In this document: piece by piece, positions 1 to 5,401 of the stretch | Layout: the number at the start of each line of letters is the position of its first letter | Numbering within the stretch: position 1 is the first letter of the stretch | Source: Hylemonella sp. UBA2468 | Lineage (GTDB): Bacteria > Pseudomonadota > Gammaproteobacteria > Burkholderiales > Burkholderiaceae_C | Length of the DNA: 6,889 nucleotides | Direction of reading: 5' to 3' | Assembly: GCA_002342165.1 (NCBI GenBank) | Contig: DDPM01000184.1 | Location: forward strand, 1-6,889 | Made by a program: the position numbers and the translations under genes | Notes under the pieces: model-generated | What the model saw: only the letters and a program-made list of their open reading frames with translations | What the model was told of the DNA's origin: nothing | The model's database searches: none

Positions 1-1709
1 TCTGCCAAAGGAATGGCGGTATCTCCCGCATCAGTCCATTTTTTGCCCAAAAACGGCGACCAATCCACGGCATAGTTGTTTTTGAAGTTGGTCATCACGG
101 GGTCTACCGTGTGCTTGCCTTCGTCCATGGCCGATCGGAATTCTTTGACCATGTCATCAGGGCCAGTGGCACCCAACACACCTTGGGCCACGAGTTTGTC
201 GCCGTAAAGCTTGCGAGTGCCGGGATGGGCGCCAATGCGCTTGTACATGAGCGGCTGTGTCAATGAAGGAGTATCTTGCTCGTTATGGCCGAGTTTTCGA
301 AAGCAAATGATGTCCAACACCACGTCTTTATGGAATTCCATGCGGTAGTCCAATGCCAACTGGGTTGCCAACACCACGGCCTCAGGATCGTCACCATTCA
401 CGTGCAACACGGGGGCTTCAATCATTTTGACCACATCGGTGCAGTACAGCGTGGAGCGGCTGTCTCGGGGGTCAGATGTGGTGAAGCCAATTTGGTTATT
501 GATCACGATGTGCACCGTGCCGCCCGTGGAGTAGCCACGGGTTTGTGCAAGCGCCAAGGTTTCTTGGATCACACCTTGACCTGCAAATGCAGCGTCGCCG
601 TGCACCAGGACGGGCAATACTTGTTTACCTTGAGGATCCGCTCGACGGTCCATTCGGGCTCGAACTGAACCTTCTACTACAGGATTGACAATTTCAAGGT
701 GTGAAGGGTTGAACGCCAAACTAAGATGCAAAGGACCTTTGGGCGTCGTCACGTCAGAGCTGAAACCTTGGTGGTACTTCACATCCCCGGCTGGTAAGTC
801 TTCGGGAGCGGTGTGATCAAACTCGGCAAACAGGTCTTTGGGCATTTTGCCCATGGTGTTGACCAGCACATTTAAACGACCACGATGGGCCATGCCGATG
901 ACCACTTCCTGAATGCCTTTGACACCGGCCTGTTGAACCAATTCGTCCATGGCCGCAATGAAGCTTTCACCACCTTCAAGCGAGAAACGCTTTTGACCAA
1001 CATATTTGGTATGCAAAAACCGCTCTAAGCCTTCTGCTGCGGTCAAGCGATCCAGGATGTGTTTTTTCTGGTCAGCGGTGAAATTGGGTTTGCTGCGAAC
1101 CGACTCCAAACGCTGCTGCCACCAGCGCTTTTGCGCTTGGTCCGAGATGTACATGTACTCCGACCCAATGGTGCCGCAATAGGTTTCACGCAAAGCGTTG
1201 AGCAGCTCGCGCATCGACATGGTGTCTTTGCCAAAAAATGTGTTGCTTGTGTTGAACACAATTTCCTGATCGGCGTCTGAAAAACCGTAGTAAGAAGGAT
1301 CCAGATCCGGGATTTCGGGGCGTTCGGTTCGTTTTAGAGGGTCTAGGTCGGCCCAGCGCTGGCCTACGTTGCGGTATGCGGCAATCAGCTGCTGAACAGC
1401 GGTGCGCTTGCGACCCATTTCGGAATCAGCCCCACTGGCTTCCACCAACTTGGTAACGCCTAGCTTGGCACGCTCGGCAAATGCGTTGATCACGGGCAAA
1501 TGTGGCACATCTTTGGCCTGTGAGCCATCAACAGCGGGCACATGCTGCAGCGCATCAAAGTATTCTCGCCAATTGTCTGGAACGCTACCGGGGTTGGCTA
1601 AATAGTTTTCATACATCTCTTCGACATAGGGGGCATTACCGCCGAAGAGATAGGTGTTGTCGCTGTAGGTCCGATAAACGGACTGAAACCCTGAAGTTGA
1701 TGCACTCAC
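1..1709 (-). CDS. sucA: 2-oxoglutarate dehydrogenase E1 component (SucA), 3' end cut by window edge
   Basis: This is the thiamine-diphosphate-dependent E1 subunit of the cytoplasmic 2-oxoglutarate dehydrogenase complex. It decarboxylates 2-oxoglutarate and passes the succinyl group to the E2 lipoyl domain in the TCA cycle. The window holds residues 1-569; the family is usually about 930-960 residues, so the C-terminal transketolase-like part lies outside. The N-terminal segment (about residues 14-45, NTYLFGGNAPYVEEMYENYL) is the conserved 2-oxogl_dehyd_N region. GMAHRGRLNVL places the active-site His at 275 and KYHQGFSSD places a second at 313, equivalent to E. coli His260 and His298. HGDAAFAGQG (Asp372) and the following INNQIGF (Asn404-Asn405) form the ThDP/Mg motif. 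The start is GTG: an in-frame TAA lies at 1752-1754, no ATG lies between, and GGAGGT sits 9 bases upstream. I saw no frameshift. sucB and lpdA would be expected beyond the left edge. Confidence 0.96.
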   Translation of the reverse strand, partial: MSASTSGFQSVYRTYSDNTYLFGGNAPYVEEMYENYLANPGSVPDNWREYFDALQHVPAVDGSQAKDVPHLPVINAFAERAKLGVTKLVEASGADSEMGRKRTAVQQLIAAYRNVGQRWADLDPLKRTERPEIPDLDPSYYGFSDADQEIVFNTSNTFFGKDTMSMRELLNALRETYCGTIGSEYMYISDQAQKRWWQQRLESVRSKPNFTADQKKHILDRLTAAEGLERFLHTKYVGQKRFSLEGGESFIAAMDELVQQAGVKGIQEVVIGMAHRGRLNVLVNTMGKMPKDLFAEFDHTAPEDLPAGDVKYHQGFSSDVTTPKGPLHLSLAFNPSHLEIVNPVVEGSVRARMDRRADPQGKQVLPVLVHGDAAFAGQGVIQETLALAQTRGYSTGGTVHIVINNQIGFTTSDPRDSRSTLYCTDVVKMIEAPVLHVNGDDPEAVVLATQLALDYRMEFHKDVVLDIICFRKLGHNEQDTPSLTQPLMYKRIGAHPGTRKLYGDKLVAQGVLGATGPDDMVKEFRSAMDEGKHTVDPVMTNFKNNYAVDWSPFLGKKWTDAGDTAIPLA

Positions 1710-1718
1710 GAAACGCTG

Positions 1719-1724
1719 ACCTCC
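1719..1724 (-). promoter_or_regulatory. Shine-Dalgarno site that fixes the GTG start of sucA
   Basis: The minus strand reads GGAGGT here, a near-perfect anti-16S match, followed by 9 bases and then GTG at 1709. Together with the in-frame stop at 1752-1754 and the absence of an upstream ATG, this makes the GTG the only sensible start. The encoded N-terminus (SASTSGFQSVYRTYSDNTYLF) also fits the family. Confidence 0.85.
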
Positions 1725-1751
1725 GTTCCCCTTGAGGAAACTTTTAGCTGG

Positions 1752-1812
1752 TTAAAAAAACCTTCCGCGACACGGCTGAACCGGTTGGCGGATGCGACAG
1801 TGGCTGGGAAGG
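1752..1812 (-). terminator. Possible intrinsic terminator or attenuator between prpE and sucA
   Basis: On the minus strand CCTTCC (1812-1807) can pair with GGAAGG (1766-1761), directly followed by seven T (1760-1754). The enclosed segment is long (about 40 bases) but can fold further, for example CGG-TTCAG-CCG and CCGC with GCGG. It lies 35 bases after the prpE stop and 45 bases before the sucA start, so it could end prpE transcription or attenuate read-through into sucA. The long inner segment makes it weaker than a textbook terminator. Confidence 0.45.
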
Positions 1813-1837
1813 ACCTGAATCACTAATCTCGTCGCAT
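1792..1837. repeat. 7-bp perfect inverted repeat in the prpE-sucA gap
   Basis: ATGCGAC at 1792-1798 and GTCGCAT at 1831-1837 are perfect inverted copies separated by 32 bases. As RNA from the minus strand they would form a stem that encloses the 5' arm of the candidate terminator, so the two folds compete. A second GTCGC (minus strand, 1771-1767) abuts the terminator's 3' arm and could pair with the same partner. As DNA it could instead be two operator half-sites. Confidence 0.4.
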
Positions 1838-1847
1838 TGTGCCACGC

Positions 1848-3752
1848 TTAAGTGAACAAGTTTCGAACTTGCTGCAAAGCAGCAGGATCGTCCATGGTGG
1901 TGAGGTCTCCTGGGTCACGGCCTTCGCATACCGCTTGCAAGGCGCGACGCAACAACTTGCCGCTGCGGGTTTTAGGTAAAAGGCTCACAAACAAGACCCT
2001 GCTTGGCCTCGCCACAGCACCCAGCTGGGTGTCAACCAGCTTCATGATCTCGCCTTCCAAACGCAGTTTGATAACATCGTCCATCAGGTAATGGTTGTCG
2101 CGAGGCACCACAAACGCCAACGCCACTTGTCCCTTAAGCGCATCAGCCACACCCACTACCGCCACCTCAGCCACCTGATCGTGTCCAGCAATGCATTCCT
2201 CAATTTCGCGAGTGCCTAAGCGGTGTCCTGCCACGTTGATCACATCATCCGTGCGACCCAAAATGAAGTAATACCCGTCTTCGTCGCGTATTCCCCAATC
2301 AAAAGTGCTGTAAATCAAACGGCCTGGAATGCTTTTCCAGTAAGTGTTCACAAAGCGTTCATCGTCTTTCCAGATGGTTTGTAAACAGCCCGGGGGCAAG
2401 GGCCCTTCTATGGCCACCACCCCTTTTTCTTGATGGCCTAACAAGTCCTCACCCGTGTTTTCATTGATGAGCTTCAGGTGATATCCGTACATCGGCACGC
2501 CTGGGCTGCCAAACTTGCTGGGGGCCGGCTCCACACCATTGGCAATGGTCATGATGGGCCAACCGGTTTCGGTTTGCCAATAGTTGTCAATGATGGGCAC
2601 ACCCAAGCCCTCGCTGATCCATTGGGCGGTGGGCTGATCCAAAGGCTCTCCCGCCAGGTAAAGCGCCTTGAGGCTGGACAAGTCATACTTTTTTAAATGA
2701 GCAGGGTCCTGCTTTTTAAGTACCCGCACTGCAGTGGGCGCGGAAAACATGCGTGAGACTTTGTATTTTTCGACCAACTGCCACCAAATACCGGCATCGG
2801 GCCGAACAGGCAGACCCTCATACATGAGGGTGGACATTCCATGAATCAGCGGGCCGTAAATGATGTAGCTGTGCCCCACAACCCAACCAATATCGCTGGT
2901 GCAAAAATAGGTTTCACCCGGCTGGCCTTGGTAAATCAAATCCATGCTGGCCGCCAGAGCAACGGCATAACCACCCGTATCGCGCTGCACCCCCTTGGGC
3001 TTGCCGGTGGTGCCAGAGGTGTACAGGGTGTAGCTGGAGTGGGTGGCGTCTACCCAAGTGCAAGGTACGGAGTCGTTCAGGTGCTGCGCTCTGCGCTCGC
3101 TCCACAACACATCACGCCCGTCTATCCAGGGCATGGGAGCCAACTTGCGGTCCACCATCAGCACATGCTTGGGCTTGTGACTGGAGAGTTCTATGGCCTC
3201 GTCCAGCAAAGGTTTATAGGCCACCACCTTTCCGCTACGAGAACCGGCATCGGCGCTAACCAGCAACTTAGGCTCGGCGTCCTCAATGCGTGTGGCCAAA
3301 GAGCCTGACGCAAAACCGCCAAACACCACCGAATGGATGGCCCCAATTCGTGCACAAGCCAGCATGGCAAAGGCCGCCTCTGGAATCATGGGTAAGTAAA
3401 TCAACACCCTGTCACCCTGCTCCACGCCCAAGCCTTTAAGCACGGCCGCCATACGCTGCACTTCAGTGTGCAGTTGCGCATAGGTGTAAACCTGTTCTTG
3501 CTCGGTTTCGGTGCTTACAAAAATTAGAGCAGGCTGGTTTGCACGACTTGCAAGGTGGCGGTCTACCGCGTTGTAGCATAGGTTGGTGGTGCCACCCACA
3601 AACCAGCGGGCAAAAGGAGGTTGGCTGTAGTCGCAAATCTGCTGTGGTGGCACTTGCCAAACAATTCGCTTGGCCTGCTCTGCCCAGAACTCGTCTGGCC
3701 GCTCTATCGATTGACTATAGAACTCACGATAGCTTGTCTTGAATCCGGCCAT
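1848..3752 (-). CDS. prpE: Propionate-CoA ligase (PrpE), complete, 634 aa
   Basis: This is a cytoplasmic ANL-superfamily acyl-CoA synthetase that activates propionate with ATP and CoA through propionyl-AMP, feeding the 2-methylcitrate or methylmalonyl route. It resembles enterobacterial PrpE (about 628 aa) along its whole length, as recalled. Visible landmarks are the PrpE-like N-terminus (FYSQSIERPDEFWAEQAKRI, 11-30), the ATP-binding loop YTSGTTGKPKGV (244-255), IGWVVGHSYI (288-297), AGEPLD (367-372), the adenylate-binding YWQTE (391-395), the hinge region GRTDDVINVAGHRLGT (499-514) and the C-terminal PKTRSGK with catalytic Lys599. That lysine is the usual acetylation site in this family. 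The PrpE-typical tail CEGRDPGDLTT (609-619) supports PrpE over acetyl-CoA synthetase. GAGG lies 7 bases before the ATG. No other prp gene is in the window, so it appears as a stand-alone prpE. Acetate or other short acids may also be substrates. Confidence 0.95.
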   Translation of the reverse strand: MAGFKTSYREFYSQSIERPDEFWAEQAKRIVWQVPPQQICDYSQPPFARWFVGGTTNLCYNAVDRHLASRANQPALIFVSTETEQEQVYTYAQLHTEVQRMAAVLKGLGVEQGDRVLIYLPMIPEAAFAMLACARIGAIHSVVFGGFASGSLATRIEDAEPKLLVSADAGSRSGKVVAYKPLLDEAIELSSHKPKHVLMVDRKLAPMPWIDGRDVLWSERRAQHLNDSVPCTWVDATHSSYTLYTSGTTGKPKGVQRDTGGYAVALAASMDLIYQGQPGETYFCTSDIGWVVGHSYIIYGPLIHGMSTLMYEGLPVRPDAGIWWQLVEKYKVSRMFSAPTAVRVLKKQDPAHLKKYDLSSLKALYLAGEPLDQPTAQWISEGLGVPIIDNYWQTETGWPIMTIANGVEPAPSKFGSPGVPMYGYHLKLINENTGEDLLGHQEKGVVAIEGPLPPGCLQTIWKDDERFVNTYWKSIPGRLIYSTFDWGIRDEDGYYFILGRTDDVINVAGHRLGTREIEECIAGHDQVAEVAVVGVADALKGQVALAFVVPRDNHYLMDDVIKLRLEGEIMKLVDTQLGAVARPSRVLFVSLLPKTRSGKLLRRALQAVCEGRDPGDLTTMDDPAALQQVRNLFT

Positions 3753-3766
3753 AGCGCTGCCTCAGT

Positions 3767-3813
3767 GTGTAGGAGTTGCTTGTCAAAATTTGAATTTTTA
3801 ATTATGCCTACAC
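3767..3813. repeat. Nested inverted repeats upstream of prpE
   Basis: GTGTAGG (3767-3773) and CCTACAC (3807-3813) are perfect inverted copies 33 bases apart. Nearly concentric with them is an AT-rich 14-bp dyad, AAAATT-TG-AATTTT (3785-3798). The centres differ by only 1.5 bp. The block lies 15-61 bases upstream of the prpE start, so it could be an operator or a 5'-leader stem. The repeats are read directly from sequence; the function is inferred. Confidence 0.5.
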
Positions 3814-3820
3814 GACTTTA

Positions 3821-3836
3821 TGCAAACTGACGCCCT
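3821..3836 (-). promoter_or_regulatory. prpE: Weak sigma54-like promoter candidate for prpE
   Basis: On the minus strand, GG at 3835-3834 and GC at 3823-3822 have the required 10-base spacing, and the -12 part TTTGCA matches the sigma54 consensus well. The -24 part (AGGGCG instead of TGGCAC) keeps only the GG. Propionate genes in enterobacteria are driven by the sigma54 activator PrpR, which gives some prior weight. The predicted transcript start is near 3810, giving a leader of roughly 58 bases. I found no better sigma70 site on this strand. Confidence 0.25.
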
Positions 3837-3845
3837 GATCTGGGT

Positions 3846-3874
3846 TTGACAACAATGCCTAGTCCCCCTATGCT
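3846..3874 (+). promoter_or_regulatory. Sigma70-type promoter of the NlpC/P60 peptidase gene
   Basis: A perfect -35 TTGACA (3846-3851), a 17-base spacer and a -10 TATGCT (3869-3874, 4 of 6 consensus bases) are in the optimal arrangement. The expected transcript start is about 3880-3883, at or within a few bases of the ATG at 3884. No purine-rich ribosome binding site lies between the -10 and the ATG. The mRNA is therefore predicted to be leaderless or nearly so. Confidence 0.65.
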
Positions 3875-3883
3875 CGCAGCCAA

Positions 3884-4408
3884 ATGAACCGAATAGTCGC
3901 CCTTACGATCCTACTTTTAAGCCTTTTTTTCGCAGGCTTGGTGCATGCCGCCCCATCGGACACAAACAAAGACGACCTGGAGGTTTTTTTGGCGGACAAG
4001 GGCTTTATCACCCGGGTCGGACAAAAAGCCTCTGAACTGGTGGTGACGGCAATGAGCGCCTTGGGGTTACCCTATCGAGTTGGTGGCAGCAGTTATGAAT
4101 CTGGGTTTGATTGCAGCGGTTTTGTGAAATCTGTTTACGAGCAGACCATGGGCTTACTGTTGCCCCGCAAAGCTGAACAACAGGCCGCCGCCACCCAAAA
4201 AATAGACCTCCATGAACTCAAACCCGGTGACTTGGTGTTTTTCAACACCATGCGCAAAGCTTTCAGCCATGTGGGTATTTACGTGGGCGACAGCAAGTTC
4301 ATCCACTCACCCAAGCCCGGCGCAGAGGTCCGCATAGAAGATATGCGACAAACCTACTGGGCTCGCCGATTTGACGGCGCCCGCAGGGTAGATGGCGCTG
4401 CCGATTAG
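3884..4408 (+). CDS. Secreted NlpC/P60 (C40) cell-wall endopeptidase, 174 aa
   Basis: This is a probable periplasmic peptidoglycan endopeptidase of the NlpC/P60 family, whose members typically cut D-Glu/meso-DAP or DAP-containing stem-peptide bonds during wall growth. A Sec signal peptide is clear: N-terminal Arg3, a hydrophobic stretch at about 4-19, and an AxA-like site near residues 21-23 (LVHAA). No lipobox Cys is present, so it is not an Spr-like lipoprotein. The C40 domain spans about 52-165. The catalytic Cys77 is in GFDCSGFV, His129 is in SHVGIYVG, and the third polar residue is His141 in FIHSP. LPRKAEQQA and ELKPGDLVFF are family hallmarks. It is the only rightward gene, diverging from prpE and converging on the crotonase gene with 48 bases between. 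The ATG lacks a Shine-Dalgarno but gives an intact signal peptide. The exact bond cut cannot be told from sequence. Confidence 0.93.
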   Translation: MNRIVALTILLLSLFFAGLVHAAPSDTNKDDLEVFLADKGFITRVGQKASELVVTAMSALGLPYRVGGSSYESGFDCSGFVKSVYEQTMGLLLPRKAEQQAAATQKIDLHELKPGDLVFFNTMRKAFSHVGIYVGDSKFIHSPKPGAEVRIEDMRQTYWARRFDGARRVDGAAD

Positions 4409-4456
4409 GCCGTGCCCTCACACCCCTACAAGCCCCCGAAATTCATCGTCCTTAAT

Positions 4457-5290
4457 TTAACTGCCCTTAAAAACTGGGCGGCGTTTTTCGTTGAAAGCCA
4501 GAATGCCCTCGTAGCGGTCTTCGGTTTCAATAAGGTGGTTGTAGGCCTCCACCTCAAAGCGAAATGCAGTTCTTAGTTCCATTTGTAAGCCATAACGCAC
4601 CGACTTTTTAATTTGCTTAACGGACAAAGGCGCATTGGATGCAATGGCTTGAGCTGATTCAATAGCCATTCCGAGCACCTCAGAGGGTGAGGTGATGCCA
4701 TTGAACAAACCCCACTCGTAGGCTTTTTGCGCTGTTATGGGCCGACCAGTGAGCAACATCTCTTTGGCACGGCGCTCTCCAATTGCACGAGGCAAGTTTT
4801 GCGTGCCGCCAGCGCCGGGCATGATGCCCAAGGTCACCTCAGTCAAGGCAAAACGAGCCTGGTCAGAGGTGTAAGCAAAGTCGCAACTCAGCACGGTTTC
4901 AAAACCGCCCGCATAAGCATGACCGTTAACCGCCGCAATGACTGGAATGGGTAAATCCGTTAAGGCCCAGTACATGCGCTCAAACAACTCATGCTGCTTG
5001 ACCCACTGCGCCTTACCCATGCCATTGCGCTCTTTAAGGTCAGCCCCCGCACAGAAAATTCGGTCTCCAGAACCCGTCAACACCACGCATCGAATGCCCA
5101 TGGCGTCTACGGTCAAACGCGACCATAAGTCGTAGAGGTCATGACCCATTTGGGTATTGAGCGAATTGGCAACCTCCGGCCGGTTTAAGGTGACCTTGAG
5201 CACGTGGTCAGATATTTTTTCTGTAAGCACAGTTGTATAGGTGGGCAATACAACTTGTGAAGCCGCTGTGGGCTGAGCATTGGTTTGCAT
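4457..5290 (-). CDS. Enoyl-CoA hydratase/isomerase (crotonase family), 277 aa
   Basis: This is a crotonase-fold acyl-CoA enzyme, most likely a cytoplasmic enoyl-CoA hydratase that adds water to trans-2-enoyl-CoA in fatty-acid or other acyl-CoA degradation. The core domain begins near residue 22. VTLNRPEVANSLN (33-45) is the usual first motif and AGADLKE (81-87) supplies an oxyanion-hole amide. NGHAYAGGFE (122-131) carries the first catalytic glutamate, Glu131, and TEVTLGIMPGAGGTQ (150-164) carries the second, Glu151. The 20-residue spacing equals that of rat mitochondrial hydratase Glu144/Glu164, so hydratase activity is expected. Length is normal with a slightly extended, low-complexity N-terminus. 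GGAG lies 5 bases before the ATG. The gene is monocistronic by layout, because a terminator ends transcription from the gene upstream. Substrate chain length, and alternatives such as a CaiD-like dehydratase, cannot be resolved. Confidence 0.9.
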   Translation of the reverse strand: MQTNAQPTAASQVVLPTYTTVLTEKISDHVLKVTLNRPEVANSLNTQMGHDLYDLWSRLTVDAMGIRCVVLTGSGDRIFCAGADLKERNGMGKAQWVKQHELFERMYWALTDLPIPVIAAVNGHAYAGGFETVLSCDFAYTSDQARFALTEVTLGIMPGAGGTQNLPRAIGERRAKEMLLTGRPITAQKAYEWGLFNGITSPSEVLGMAIESAQAIASNAPLSVKQIKKSVRYGLQMELRTAFRFEVEAYNHLIETEDRYEGILAFNEKRRPVFKGS

Positions 5291-5308
5291 TCAAACTCCA
5301 AAAAACAA

Positions 5309-5329
5309 TGTAGCTCGTATTGAACTACA
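5309..5329. promoter_or_regulatory. 21-bp imperfect palindrome upstream of the crotonase gene, candidate operator
   Basis: The plus strand reads TGTAGCTC, GTATT, then GAACTACA: 8-bp arms with one mismatch and a 5-base centre. It lies 19-39 bases upstream of the crotonase ATG and just beyond the terminator of the PhoX-family gene, where the promoter must be. The size and symmetry suit a dimeric repressor of the TetR or GntR kind. I see no regulator gene in the window and no clear -35/-10 pair here. Confidence 0.45.
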
Positions 5330-5336
5330 GAAATAC

Positions 5337-5367
5337 ACAAAAAAATGGGCTGCAAAAGCAGCCCATT
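5337..5367 (-). terminator. Strong intrinsic terminator of the PhoX-family gene
   Basis: On the minus strand a perfect stem, ATGGGCTGC with GCAGCCCAT (5366-5358 and 5353-5345), has a 4-base TTTT loop and runs directly into a T tract (5345-5339), followed by GTGT. One more A-T pair can extend the stem. It sits 35 bases after the stop codon at 5402-5404 and insulates the crotonase gene from upstream transcription. Confidence 0.9.
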
Positions 5368-5379
5368 CAATCAAAGAGA

Positions 5380-5394
5380 TCGGCCTTTGGCCGA
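5380..5394. repeat. Small GC-rich hairpin between the PhoX-family stop and its terminator
   Basis: TCGGCC-TTT-GGCCGA is a perfect 6-bp inverted repeat with a 3-base loop. It lies 7 bases beyond the stop codon and before the main terminator. No T tract follows it on the minus strand, so alone it is unlikely to terminate. It may stabilise the mRNA 3' end or assist the terminator. Confidence 0.6.
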
Positions 5395-5401
5395 CTGTCG
5401 A

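Noticed and set aside
276..668. Plus-strand open frame of 130 codons opposite sucA
   Set aside because: It lies fully antisense to conserved SucA sequence and its translation resembles no family. It is a shadow of the minus-strand coding pattern.
2841..3308. Plus-strand open frame of 155 codons opposite prpE
   Set aside because: It is entirely inside the well-conserved PrpE coding region on the other strand, with no recognisable domain and no neighbour that would suggest a gene.
3781..3786. Perfect TTGACA on the minus strand upstream of prpE
   Set aside because: No acceptable -10 lies 15-19 bases downstream (the sequence at 17 bases is GAGGCA), and a start there would leave almost no leader. 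Treated as chance in an AT-rich stretch.
4463..4487. GCCC/GGGC hairpin followed by GTTTTT, as a terminator for the peptidase gene
   Set aside because: The stem is only 4 bp with a 9-base loop, the T run is four bases removed, and it lies inside the 3' end of the convergent crotonase gene. Too weak to call; no terminator was found in the 48-base gap 4409-4456.
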